A DNA stretch of 64,000 nucleotides from Rotaria sordida (taxonomy: Eukaryota; Rotifera; Eurotatoria; Philodinida; Philodinidae). The notes below the pieces were generated by a model. It searched no databases. It worked only from the letters and a program-made list of their open reading frames with translations, and was not told the DNA's origin. Positions 38,362-51,300 of the stretch are shown here, piece by piece (position 1 is the first letter of the stretch; each line of letters begins with the position of its first letter). The position numbers were made by a program, and so were the translations under genes. The stretch covers positions 1 to 64,000 of the forward strand of contig CAJNOL010000866.1 of assembly GCA_905250125.1 (NCBI GenBank), written 5' to 3'.

Positions 38362-40462
38362 GAGAAAATAGGAATCTAAAGTAAAAGAAACAAAAAAAAA
38401 CTAAATAAAATATTTTTGCTACTGAGGAAATAATTTGTCGTTTAAAGTTCCGTCTAAATATATATATATATATGTTGATTATGAACATTTAAAAATTAAA
38501 GAAAATATTGTATGGTTTTATAATATTCTTCGTTTAAGAGAAAAAATAAGAAAAAAGAATTGATTAACAATTCAATTTACCTTTTCTTTTTTTAATGGTC
38601 GTTTGACAATTGTGTTAGAAAATAAAATTGACTTATCCTATTCTCGATTTTATTTTTTTGTTTTCAAAAATAAATTTCGTTTTTTAAGATGTGAAAAATT
38701 GAGAATATTAAATATCGAAATATAATATAGTAGACTCACCAGTTTATTGTACATACACAAAGATTTATTTTCGTAGATTTGTTGTGTTACGACAAGGTGT
38801 GGTAATAGAGAAGAAAAGAATAGAAAAATTGTTTTGTTTTTTTTAAGTTGAACAAACGCTATAATGTTTTGTTTCCTCTCTCTGTTCTCTTTTTTTTTTT
38901 TTTCTTCAATAACTTTGTCATAGACACAGATATGCTTAAAAAACTTAATTATATGCCACACGTTTTTCTTTATTGATTTTTTTTTCTTTGCTCTCTCCAG
39001 TGAAATAAGAAAAATTGTTGCCTAGACAACCGAGTGGTAATCAAAAATAAAGTTCAATTGAGACACAAAAAAATGACAAAACATACTGAAGTGTATATAT
39101 TACTCAATTGAATAAGATCAAGAATTTATTTATAATATTCAATTTTCTTTCTATGATAATTTTAAAGTATTGTAATTTTCAGCATAATTCAATCGGATTT
39201 ATTTTCTATTTTTGTTTTTTTCTTCGTTGTGATAAACACAGAGTGAATCGATGTTTCTGATAAACTAAATTTTTTAGTTTATTGAATTCTGTTTCAATCA
39301 TTCAGAATGAAATATTTTGCAATTCTCTACAATAGGTTTTTTTTTAAAGAGATATATCAACCTTACGGAAGGCATAAAAGTCATATATATTTTTTTTTCT
39401 TTGTATTTTGTATGGAAACACTGTTGTTTGTGTATTCCGTAAGATTAATGTATCTCGATCAAAAAAACAAAAATGTCATCGAGAGATGTAGAGATTTATT
39501 TGTTCTAGTCAACAGAATTCAATTGACAGATCTGCGAAGTTGAAAAATTTAGTTTTTGATAGATATTATTCTTTGAAGTCTTATTAGCATTTACGGTAAT
39601 GAAGAAAAAATAAATCTTGTTGAATGTTAGATTATTTCAAACAAAAGATAGTTTCATATTTCTTCATAAATATGGAAATTAATTTTTGGATATAATGAAA
39701 AAAACAACAGAGATTATGATATTAATGACTGTAAAATCGAGAATACTCTGCAATTATTATTAACATACACAAAAGCTCAATTTTTTCATTATAAATAATT
39801 GTTTTAACAGAAAACACATCTGTCAATATGATGACCTTCAAGTTTATCGAATCATAGAAACTTTTTTTTTAACATCAGATTTAGAATACATGAGATTAAA
39901 CTCTCTTTCAATCATATTATACGAATGGCTTCGCTATTCTTTTTCTTTTTTGTTATAATTTATAGTCATTAATCATATGTATCGATTCTTATCTCATCAT
40001 AAAAATTAAGTATGATTAATTATTCAACTAAATGATCAATACACATGATTACCGATTTTTTTTTTTTGTGAACCTTATATGACTTTTAATAATAACATAT
40101 TGTTCTTGAATCTGATTATATTGCTTATCATCTTTTATCTTTGATCTTAGCTTTGATATAGAGGAACGTGCCTTACACGTGTGTGATGTTTACTCATTTG
40201 TTCCTTTTTTTTTTTTTTTTGCATCGTATATATCAATGAGAATTGTGCTATGTTTTATTCTTGCGTATTATAGTACACGTTCAATATCTATATTAAACAA
40301 TATGATCATAGACTTCCGGTGAAAGTGTGTATGTGTATTTATCACCTTTTTAGAACTTAGCATAATCTTTCTTTCTTTGACTTCTTCTTCTTTTTTTTTT
40401 TGTATAATATAAATTAAACGTTCTTATATGTTTTGTGTCTATTCAATTGTAAAAGACGACAA
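38362..40462. other. Intergenic, nothing recognised
   Basis: AT-rich with many T runs. The ORFs near 38650-38961 and 39307-39543 have no domain or splice support. Confidence 0.5.
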
Positions 40463-40627
40463 ATGGAAAATAGAAAATTAATTATTCAACAAATTGCTCA
40501 ACATCTTCGTAAAATTGCTGATGAAATCGATCAAAAACCAATGAAAATATCATTATTTATGTTGATTAAACAATATTTTTGTAATTATTTTTTGTTTAAT
40601 TATCTATTCATTTATGCCTTATTATAA
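40463..40627 (+). CDS. Possible BH3-only-like tail-anchored small protein
   Basis: A 54-residue ORF from the ATG at 40463 to TAA. Residues 11-23 read IAQHLRKIADEID. This fits the BH3 pattern: four hydrophobic positions spaced I, L, I, I; a small residue (Ala) before the invariant Asp; and an acidic residue after it. It closely resembles the BH3 helix of vertebrate BIM/BMF proteins. Residues 31-54 are hydrophobic with aromatic residues and could be a tail anchor, as in several BH3-only proteins that act at the mitochondrial outer membrane. An acceptor-like AAAAG at 40451-40455 may mean an upstream exon that I cannot place. AATAAA lies near 40676. The ORF is short and chance cannot be excluded. 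Confidence 0.4.
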   Translation: MENRKLIIQQIAQHLRKIADEIDQKPMKISLFMLIKQYFCNYFLFNYLFIYALL

Positions 40628-40806
40628 TTTCATTTCGTGTATGGTTTTTTTTTTTTTGATAATATTCTACTAAAAAATAAATATTCAATCATCGAAATAA
40701 TGTTATCTTATCGGAATTTCTTTTTTTTTTTTTTTTACAGACGCAAGAGAAAAAGAAAAAAAAACAAAAATTAACAAGTACATAATTTGATATAATTTCA
40801 AATAAA

Positions 40807-41817
40807 TTATCTTACTGCCTGTGGCATTCGATCATTGAGTAATAATCTTAATTCAGGACGTGCACGACGCCAATCTTTTTCCGGTTCAAAATCATCAAGT
40901 TCAATAATATCAGTTTGTAAACGATCACAATCAGTAATCATTACTGTAGGCAATGGCATTGTTTTTATTGATGTTATAGGTATACTTGATGATGTCGATG
41001 TACTACTTGATGATAGATATGTAGCATTAGTGATCTGACTAAATGTTGTAGTTGTTGATGATTGTGATGAATGTCGTTTTAAATTAGCAAAACGATTTGA
41101 TAATGATTTTGTTGATGATGATTCATTACTAGGAATAGTTACTGATGGTGTTGAAGTATTTAAATCAATTGTAGATGATGCAAGAGTCGATTGTGAATAA
41201 GCAAAATTTTGACAAGCTGGATAATGTAGAAGTGATGATTCACCAGTATGTGATGAAGATAATGTTGATTGACTATAAGCCATATTAGAAATACCAACAG
41301 GTGTTGTTAATGTTAATTCAAATTCTTCTTCAGGTATTCGTTCACATAATGCAATAACATGTGTATGTTCATGTGTACTTTTTGATCGTTCAGAAATATA
41401 TGATACAGAAGTAAAAACACTTGCTTGATCATCATCATCATCATCATCACCATCATCATAATTATCAGATATATTATCTTCTTTTAATGTTTTATCAATA
41501 GATGGTAATAATAATGATGATGGTAATGGTGGTGTTTGTGATTGTACTGTTGATGGTAGTGGTCGATGATAAAGTAATAATTTTTGATGTGTCTTTTTTT
41601 TTAAATGACGAAATGTTTGAATAGATGCAAATATAAGTCCCATAATTAACCAAAGAAATGATATTGAACCAAATACAATAAACAGACGTTTAAACATACT
41701 TGTATAATAAGATGATGAAGATAATTGTTCAATAGTTGATATTGATAATGAAGTAACATTATTCGACATTGTCATAATAGTTGTTGTTGTTGTTGATGAT
41801 GACGAAAGAATTATCAT
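40807..41817 (-). CDS. Single-pass membrane protein with Ser/Thr-rich tail
   Basis: A 336-residue intronless ORF with ATG at 41817. A Ser/Thr-rich outer segment (residues 1-42) with N-glycosylation sites precedes a membrane helix at about 45-68 (LFIVFGSISFLWLIMGLIFA). Basic FRHLKKK follows, so the long tail faces the cytosol. The tail has an Asp run (DDGDDDDDDD, near residue 125), a direct repeat (NMAYSQSTLSSS near 180 and NFAYSQSTLASS near 208), and a C terminus rich in charged residues (EPEKDWRRARPELRLL). No signal peptide is present, so it would be a type III or signal-anchor protein. I do not recognise the family. The 3' end faces the possible BH3 gene. Confidence 0.65.
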   Translation of the reverse strand: MIILSSSSTTTTTIMTMSNNVTSLSISTIEQLSSSSYYTSMFKRLFIVFGSISFLWLIMGLIFASIQTFRHLKKKTHQKLLLYHRPLPSTVQSQTPPLPSSLLLPSIDKTLKEDNISDNYDDGDDDDDDDQASVFTSVSYISERSKSTHEHTHVIALCERIPEEEFELTLTTPVGISNMAYSQSTLSSSHTGESSLLHYPACQNFAYSQSTLASSTIDLNTSTPSVTIPSNESSSTKSLSNRFANLKRHSSQSSTTTTFSQITNATYLSSSSTSTSSSIPITSIKTMPLPTVMITDCDRLQTDIIELDDFEPEKDWRRARPELRLLLNDRMPQAVR

Positions 41818-44800
41818 ATTTCAATGTGAATATGTTCAATGATTATAACGAAGAAATATTGAAAAAAAGAAATAGTTTGTGTTTCCACTACCATTTGTTT
41901 TTTTGATGAATGTTGGTCACAGGAGATCGATCCGTTTACTTAAAAAAGAACGACAGTAGATCGAACGAACGATCGGAGAAATGAGAACAACAGAAGAAAG
42001 AGAAAAGTTATAATTGTTCTTCGCCTGCCTTTACCTTATGGTGACGACAATCGATGTAGAGCTGAAAGCTCATGTTTAATTTATTTTTGATCAAATATCA
42101 TCTGGCATTGAGCAAAAGAATGCTACCACGCGATCGACATTCATCATCTATTTGAACACGAAGGAAAAAAAAAATAATACCAAGAAAAAAAAAAAATGAA
42201 TAAGGTTCTTTTGAAGAGTCACAATTGAGTAGTGAACCTTGGCGTTCTCCTAAAAATAAATGTATCGTTTTTGTGTATGCATATGTGTTTACTAAGAGAC
42301 GCGCTTTATATAGCAATGGGATTTATTAGCTTTTATCTTTTCTCTTATTTTACATTGATAAAATAGATCAATATCTCTGGGATATTGATTGACAAATTAC
42401 CATTTTTTTTTTTATATGTTTGTGTTTTCGATAACGCATTTGTCGATGGCTATCGCGTTCCTATTTTTTCCTTTCTCCCTCTCTTTTTTTTTCAGGGAGA
42501 GGGATGGATGGTGAGGGACGGGGGGGGGGGGGTGGGGGAGTTAATGCTATTTTATTTGTTGTCCTATGCGAATGAAGATGAAGAAACGGAAGGAAAAATT
42601 AGCGCGTAGGCATATATTCAATAAGACAAAACGCATATAATCAACTATCCAAACATCCATTGTCCTATAGAACTCATACATACACCGAAATAAGTGTATA
42701 TATATATATATATATTATTGACATTCTCAATGTATGAAATACATAAGTAAAATGTAATGATTATAAAAAAAAATGAAGTAAATAAATTTTATATTGACAT
42801 GTGATCGTCTATCAATGTCATGATCTTGGAATAAATTCTATCCAATGTCAATTCATTGATTTGTTTATATATGTGCATTAGAGCAAACAAAAAAAGAAAA
42901 ACGTTTTTAAAAATTCTCTTCTCTAATTATTTCCTGATGACTATTTCTATTTATGTATGCATAATGTCGGAAAATAGGAGCAGGTAATTGACACAGAAAA
43001 AAAGTGATGAGCAGAAATAATGTTAACTGATGGTCAATGTTACGAGCTATAGAATTCTACAAGTGACGCGGTGCCTTTTTTTTTCCTTTGACTGTCTATT
43101 GCCTTGTCGATCTATCCAATATAATGAATCCTCAAAGGACGATGATGTAGCTATCAACTCTTAGCATATTATTTGTTGACGAATCCCATTCCGTTTAAGA
43201 TACGTGTTGATGATGATGAGAAGTCAAGAAGCGTCAATGAGAGAGAGAGAGAGAGAGAGAGGAAGAGACACAGACAAAGCATATGTACAAGGTTAAGTTG
43301 AGGGATAACCGTCAGTCAACATAAATTGGACAGATGAAGAACCAATTTCCTATTAAAAAAGAAAGAAAGCATATGAAAATATGCCGAATAAAATTTCTCA
43401 ATGATGTAGTATTAGATAATAATAGAAAGGCAAAATAATATCCAATATTATGTTTCGCCTCATAATTCTCTCAATCTGTCTCTATAAATAGAGATTTATA
43501 TGCGAATAAAATGATCGATGATAATTGAATTTATGCTTCCTGATTAACAAGAAAATATGTTGAATATGAATTAATAAGATACAGCTGTTTGCAAAACAAA
43601 ACAAAACAAAACAAAAAAGAAAAGAAACTTGTATATAAGTACGCAATTTTCAATGTATAGAAATTAAATATATTCATTCGATTCTCTCTCTTTTTTTTTT
43701 TTTTGTTTTTTATTTTCAAAGACTGTTATATATTGAAGCACAAGATCAATCAGCCTTGTAAAGTGTGAAACAAAGACTTGCATGACAATTCTCTATTCAT
43801 AACATTAATTTAATTGAATATGGCAGAACAAATGATCGACGATACATGCTCTCAATGTCAAATATCATACTTGAAAATAATTAAGCGATCAGTCTAACAA
43901 TCTTATATCTCATCAGACTACTTGTTATGAAATATATAAAGTTAAAAATATGAAATTCTTTATGACCTATCAATTTCAAATATGAAACAATTCAAATAAT
44001 CATATAAAATAGAAAGCAAAATATGCAAATTTTTCTTTTTATCTTTTATAATTCAGTCTTTTACTTATTGTTTATTCAGGTGATAAGAAAAAATATAATT
44101 GAGAAGAAATGATATATTGTTTTATAGTTAGTTATATTTATTTATTTGACTGGACATGAAGATTAGTTACAAAAAAAAAAAATGTTTTACATAATTTCTT
44201 CCCATCTTCGTGAATTAAACTCTAAGAACAAACTTTTTGTTTATTATTCAATTATATTTCTAAAAGGAAACTAGAATTTTTCCAAAAAAAAAAAAATAAA
44301 TAACTAACTCCTTGATTTCTAGGCAAAATTTGAGATAAAAAAGTAACTGTCAATAGAAAGTCAATGTGAATTTCCATAATAAGAAAGACATGTCCTATTT
44401 ATTATGGCGGGTATACATTATTAATATTTATTATCTTCTTAATGTTAATAAAGATGAGTCAGATGTTTTTGTCAGACTTGAAGATTTATGACTTGATAGT
44501 ATTTTGTAATAGTAATGAATCAATATCTTTTTAAAAGTCAATAGACATTTATGCATATATATATAATGACTGATTAGAAAATCAACATGTAATACAAATA
44601 AAATATGTGAAAATAATAAATGAGAAACATGGTTTTTCTTTTTTTATTGGTATTTTGTGGTCAAGAAATGCGTAGAATTTATTTATAATAAATAAAAGAA
44701 AAGAAAAGAGATTTATGAAATTAATTAATTTTGATTGAATGAGATCCTTCAGTTTGTTTTTTTTGCTATAAACAATATTTATTAGTTCTTATTTAGTTAC

Positions 44801-45364
44801 AATCGATCATAAATCAAAATTTTATTGAATAAAAAAAAAATGTTATTCTTGTTTGAATCATTTTGTACATGAGTCAAACTTCAATGTCAATCAAACAAAT
44901 AAACAGATAATGTTATCAATGTATCAAGTTTATATAACTGTTGTTTTGGTGTTTTTTTGTCTTCTTTCAACCTAATATCACATCTTATCAAGTCTGTCAA
45001 TCTCACTATTACACATATGTTCTATGTGTCTTATAATTGATCAAGTGAATGTAAATAGAATTTTTGAAAATCATTAAATACACATTTATTTATTTTCTCA
45101 TCTGGCCGAAAAAAACCGAGAGCGTACAAAAAAAAAAAGAAAAGAAGAAAAAAAAAGGGAAAGAAAAACAAGCATAATCCATAAATAAATTGTAACTAAA
45201 AATATTTGTTTGTTGTCTTACATGCATACATACCAATCATATCGAAAGAGAAAAAAAAAAAAAGAAAAAAAAAACACACATACATACATATACATATACA
45301 TACATAGAGACTGTAATCTCGACAAGCCGCCAAGTGGAATCATGAGAAAAGCAAACAAAGAAAA
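41818..45364. other. Intergenic between the membrane protein and the RIM gene
   Basis: No supported gene. There is a purine-rich, G-run stretch at 42495-42540 (about 13 G in a row), a GA repeat at about 43237-43262 and TA repeats near 42698. ORFs on both strands are short and low-complexity. Confidence 0.5.
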
Positions 45365-48300
45365 TCAAGATCTAAATAAAATAATAAAATACTAGTATTC
45401 AAATAAATGTTTTTTATATACCTGGAATTATTTTTCAATGCACTATGTAAATCATTTGTTGTTATTGATGTTTTTCCTTTTGGTGATTGTTGTACAATCG
45501 TATAATTATTCATTAATGAATTAGCAGAAAATAATTTATACCAATCAAGTACTTGAGCGGAAGAATTTAAATGAAGTTCTTCTAAATGTATTTGACATAC
45601 ACCCATAAATACTTTTCTATCTAATTTTCCATAATCACCCCAAACACTTATCTATTTTAAATAAATAAAATTTGCTAATATAAAAAAAAAATCATTTTTT
45701 TGTTTTTTTTTATTTACCTGTAAAACTTTTTCTCGATAATTTTCTTTAAATATAAGTATTTGTTGTATTAAAGGATCAAGTGTACGACGTGTTGTTCGTG
45801 TACGTTGCTTTTCAACACAAGTTTTTCCATCAAGTAAATAAACTTTTACATAAGGAGCTATTACAAAAACAAAACATATTATGGAAATAATTTCATAGAA
45901 AAAAATCAATATTATTATACCTGGTGGCATTTTATATAGAGCTTTTTGAAGTAAATTTCTTGCTCGTACTATTTCAACTTCAAGTAAACCATGTTGATCA
46001 CGTACACCAACTTGAATTTCACCATGACATGGTGATGCAAGAACTTGTCGACCAACTAATTGTCCTGTACCTAAACCTTCAATAAATTCAGCAAATTGAT
46101 GTTCATGTGGTAGTTTAAGTCCACCAGACCATAGCCTAATAAATAAATATTGATTCATTTAACATATATATTACTCATTTATAAACACAAAAGAAAACTT
46201 GTGCTATTTAGAAGAATTTTTTTTTAAATTCTATTTTGTGAATGGAAGATAAGAAAATTTTGAAACTTTTAGGGTAGATAGATATCGGCAAGATGGTTCC
46301 GAGTCGGAACCAATCCTTTTTTTTTCATTGAAAGAAAAGTAATGAATTTTGAAGAGGGAGAGTATTAGAGGTCATGCAAGATGTCTCAAGCTCATTGACA
46401 CTACTAGAAAATGATATCACATTTTTCACTAGTACATTTATTACTAAGCACGAAATTGATCCTGTTCATCATTAACTATTATTCGTCTAAACAGTAGTAT
46501 ATGCTATTAATAGATAAATCTGTTAGACTAAATAAATTTAATAAATCTTTGATAGCTCTTCACTCTTCGGGATATAAATAGGGATCTCAAATACTTTCTA
46601 GTATAAATAGAAAAAAGTTTTCAATTTGATCAAATGAATTATGGTTGAGAAACTGGAGGACTTTGTTTTATTTTTTTGTCAAGAATCTGATTTTTGTTTT
46701 CAAAAACAGAGAAATATGTGAATTTTTCAGTGAAACTGTTATCTTTTTGGACCTTTATAGTTATAAATTAATTCTATCTACTAGACAGAGAATACTTCGA
46801 AGTGTATGTAGAACAAAAAGAAAATGGAAGTTCCTTTAGGCATTACCGGTAGAACTACTTTTATGCTAAAAATAAAACTAGAATTATTACTCAACAAAAA
46901 CATTTCTAAAAGATGCATTTAACTAAAAAAAAAGCATCAAATATTCCTGTTAGAGAAAAAAAAGTTAATGGATAATTAATTTTAAATACTACAGTTTAAT
47001 AAAAATCATAATACTGTCTTTTAGATTTTTTCTAATAAAGGAAATTTACTTCATATCATGTGGCATTGAATGATATTGATCACGTTGATGAGATAAAACA
47101 AGTGATGATTGAGTTGAATCTGATGTTGGAGCATTCGATGGTGTTTCATTTTCTTTACTAGTTTGTCGTTGTAATGTTCTACTACGTAAATGAGGTTGAA
47201 CACCAATTTCTTCACTTCGTTGAAAACCAAATCGTTTGCCTATTAAAAAAAAATAAAACATTGATGTTTTTTTGTTGTGTGTCTCTTTAACAGATCACAA
47301 GATATATATATATATATATTTATTTACCATAACCAAGATTAGATGCACTATTTGTCTTTTTTGATAAACCAAGTATGACAAGAGCTTTCGATGACATTGA
47401 TGGTCGTCGTTTTTTATTTGATTCAGGTTGTGTACTCAAAATAGAATCTGATAATGTACCATCATTACGTAAATCAGATTTATTTGTTACAGATGTATTA
47501 ATAAGTTTATCAATAGGAGTTGATGATGATGTAGATATTTGTGTATTTGAATCATTTTTTATATTTATTGGTGTTGATATTGGTTGAATTGTTGTTATTG
47601 TATCATGTGTACGCATAGCCATTTGTCGAAGTTCTTCTTCATTTAATTGTACAACATCATTACGATGAAAATTATGATGATGATCATTAGGACGTGTATG
47701 TGGACTAGATAGAAAGTATTTATTTAAAAACAAAATATATATATATATATAAAATATAATACCCTTGTTTTCGAATAGTTCGAGGTCGTTCTGATTGTGT
47801 TGATAACATACTAACTGAACTTATTTTTGAAACAGTTGATAATTCTGATCCATCAGAATCTACATCATCACCGGGAGTTTCAGAAGATTCTATAAAATAA
47901 AAAATAAAAATATTAAATATAAAGTAATACTAAAATCATTCGGCTGACAAAATAAGGATGGCGGACATTTCGCACTAAGTCATTTCAAACTCCTATCACA
48001 TGTCCGGATGTTCGGAAATGATTTTTGTCCTGAACAACGTTCATTACGAATACTCTGTTTTTTTTTGATTGATTTTTGGTAACGAACTCCGCCGCTGAGA
48101 GATTGTAACGAAAAGTTGATGCGAAATGTCTCTTCCCCACAAAATAACTTTTCATAGAAATAAGATAAAGATTTTAGATCGATGAAGATCGTAATAAAAT
48201 TTTCGTGTTTGAATGCGGATCTGGAACATTTGAGTCATTTTTTAATGCATTAAGCTGCCTGTACTAGTCACAGAGACATCTATCGCGGCTGAAAATCTGA

Positions 48301-51300
48301 CGCTGTCGCATTGTCACCGCGATAGCGCTACAAAACTTTTTATTAGTAAAATATATTCTGAAATTGTTTTCTTGATTAATTCAAATTCAGGTAGAAAACA
48401 ATTTCTGTATATTGTTTATAGATGAAATTATAAGTCAGATCGGTTCTTTTGAGGGATGATGAATAAAATGTGCACCATGGGTAATAACAAATATATGTAT
48501 GATACATAGAAATTATTAAATATTTTTGTCTATTTTATAATTCGTATAGAATAGTATCAACGTAATACTTTTTGCTTCAGCAAATATAATTATATATTTT
48601 CTTCTTTTCGATTATTCAGTGTACGAAATAATAATCAAATATAAATAATTTCTGTTCTAACTGTTTTACACAAACAAAAATTTCATCAAAACTACACATG
48701 GAAAAAAATTTGATTCTCTCCCAAACGGATCTTTGGTAGTAGTTCTTTTTTTAAGTGAAAGAGGTAAAGGTCCCAGCCTTCTAGAAGAAGTGAGTTCCCG
48801 TCTGGTTACATCACTGATACAATCTCTTTTCGAATAGTGAAACTATATTGTTCCTATTAAAAGTAAAGATTGTTGGACGATGTTCGAATTCTTCTTCTTC
48901 TTCTTCTTTTTATTTTACCTCTTTTTTTAATATTTTTTTTATATCGTTCTTCAAATGATTTTAATTTTGATTTTTCTATATCCATTCGATATTGTCCAGC
49001 TGTTGTTGTACGTCTTGATAATGATGGATTAAGATATGGTGGATTTGGTGCACTTTTATCACGTATAATTGGTATTCGCGGTCTTGAAGATGTTTTTTCT
49101 TTTAATAAACCTGAATTTATTAATGTTGTAGGTATTGTTGATATTATTGATGAAGGTTTTTGTACTAAATTTGTCATTGAATCATATGGTTTTGATAATA
49201 TTGATGTTGGATGTAATTGTGGAGAATCTGTATCAATTGATTTACTTGATTGAAATGATGAACGTTGAGAAGGTATTGAAGATATTTTATTTATTGGATG
49301 ATTAATTTCATTATTAAAAATTTGTATACGATCTTCATACATTTGTCGTTTTTCATTTAAATTTGTTTCATTTAATGTACGTTGTTGTTGTTGTTGTTGT
49401 TGCATATGAAGACGTAATTTTAATTGTGTAGCTTTTTGTATTAAATCTTGAGAAACTAAAAAAAGAAGTTTGTTTTAGTTTTTTATTTTTACTTTAATCA
49501 AATAAACCTTTTTCTCTATTTGCATGTAATTGAGCTGCAGGAATATTTGGCAATTGTCTTTTACGATTACTTGTTGTTATACTAGAAATAAATCATTGAT
49601 AAAGAAGAAGAAGAAGAAGAAAAATATATATATATGATTAATTAGATATTTTTTTTTTACGTGTCAATCATTGTTGGTAATAATTCATTATTGGCATTGA
49701 TTGTTGGTAGCCTTCGATTGGATGATGATGATTCTAATAAAGATAAAAATTTTTATCATATTCATATAGAAAAACAAAAAATAACAATATCTAACCATGT
49801 TGTTCTATTTCAGATGTATCACTATCATTAAATTGAGAATTTTTTGTTTGTAATAATGAATATTTTGATATTAAATTATACCATTCAGGTTGTCCATTGA
49901 GATTTATTTTTTTATCATTTAATGGAATACATATCTAATAAAGAATATATTTATTATTTTTAAGAAAGTTTTTTTTTGTTTTGGTTTATATTTACTTCAC
50001 CAAGTATTTCTTGATTACGATCAAGATCAATTAATTTAGCCCATAAAGATAAATTATCAAGTGTATTAATATCAAAAAATATTAAACGTTGATTCCATGT
50101 ACATATACCAGAAGAACATATTTGAGGTTTTGTACATTTTTGTTCTTTAGATCTAAATTAAAATTAATTATATAGAAAAATTGAAAATCAATTCTTTTCA
50201 AAAAATCTGAATTTCTTCTTTAATTCTATTTTAGTTAGAAGATTCTAAAAGTAATATAAATAGCAAAATAATATCAGTTAACAGAAAACATTTGCTAATG
50301 TTGAACGTATGTTTGTCTTTTCTGAATCAATATTGAACTATCGGTAACTACTACGTGTATAGTGTTGTAAGATAGCCATATGTGAATATTTCCGATTGGT
50401 AGATTTTTTTTTTGTTTTTTGAAAGAATTACTATCGTTAAAAATCTCATATTATCCTTTTCGGGTCATATTATTAAAATGTAAAGTGAAAGAATCCAATA
50501 TTCATGGTTGGAAAATAATCTAGCTTATATGTGAAAAGACCCGGAAGCTATGACACATCTAATCATAAATTTCCTATAATAAAAAACATGTCTCTAAAAA
50601 TAAAAAATTTCTTTCAATTTATAATTATACAAAATTTTATTTTTATTTCTTTATAAAATCCTAATTTAAATATTTCAAGTGTTTATTTCTCAAGAAAAAA
50701 AAAAGAAAACCTACAATGAATCTCGTCCATATTGAATACATAATTGACAAGCAAAGGATCCTTGTTGTATAGACAAATCTCTAGCACCATGTACAGTAAC
50801 AATAAATTCTCTTCGATGAATATTATATTGAAATGAAAGCTAGATAAAAAAAATAGATCAACAAAATATTCTATGAATTTCCTTGTAATACTTGTAATCG
50901 AATATTATGTTCAGTCTTCTTTGTTGTTGTATCATGTTCTAAATAAAATGTATAATAACTATATTTATATATTTTAAATTTACATTAGAAAAAAATATAT
51001 ATATATATATATTTATATTTATCGAGATAAAAAAGAACGATGACGAGGTATATTCATATCAGTTGAAGATTCATGTCGAATAGAAAAACAATGTAAACAA
51101 CAAGAAAATATAGATTTTCGATTGGGAGTAGAAAAATGTTGTGTTAAACGTTGATTACTATCAATTGTTGATGATGATGATGCAGTTTGTATAATTGTAT
51201 TTGATGATAATGATGAATTTGTTTTTAATGTTGAACGTCTTAATGAAAAACGTGAATAAAAATTTTGAAATGATTCAGTTAATTGTTGACTAGTTGGAAA

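Noticed and set aside
40835-41038. Plus-strand ORF opposite the membrane protein
   Set aside because: It mirrors the Ser/Asp-rich minus-strand frame and has no domain.
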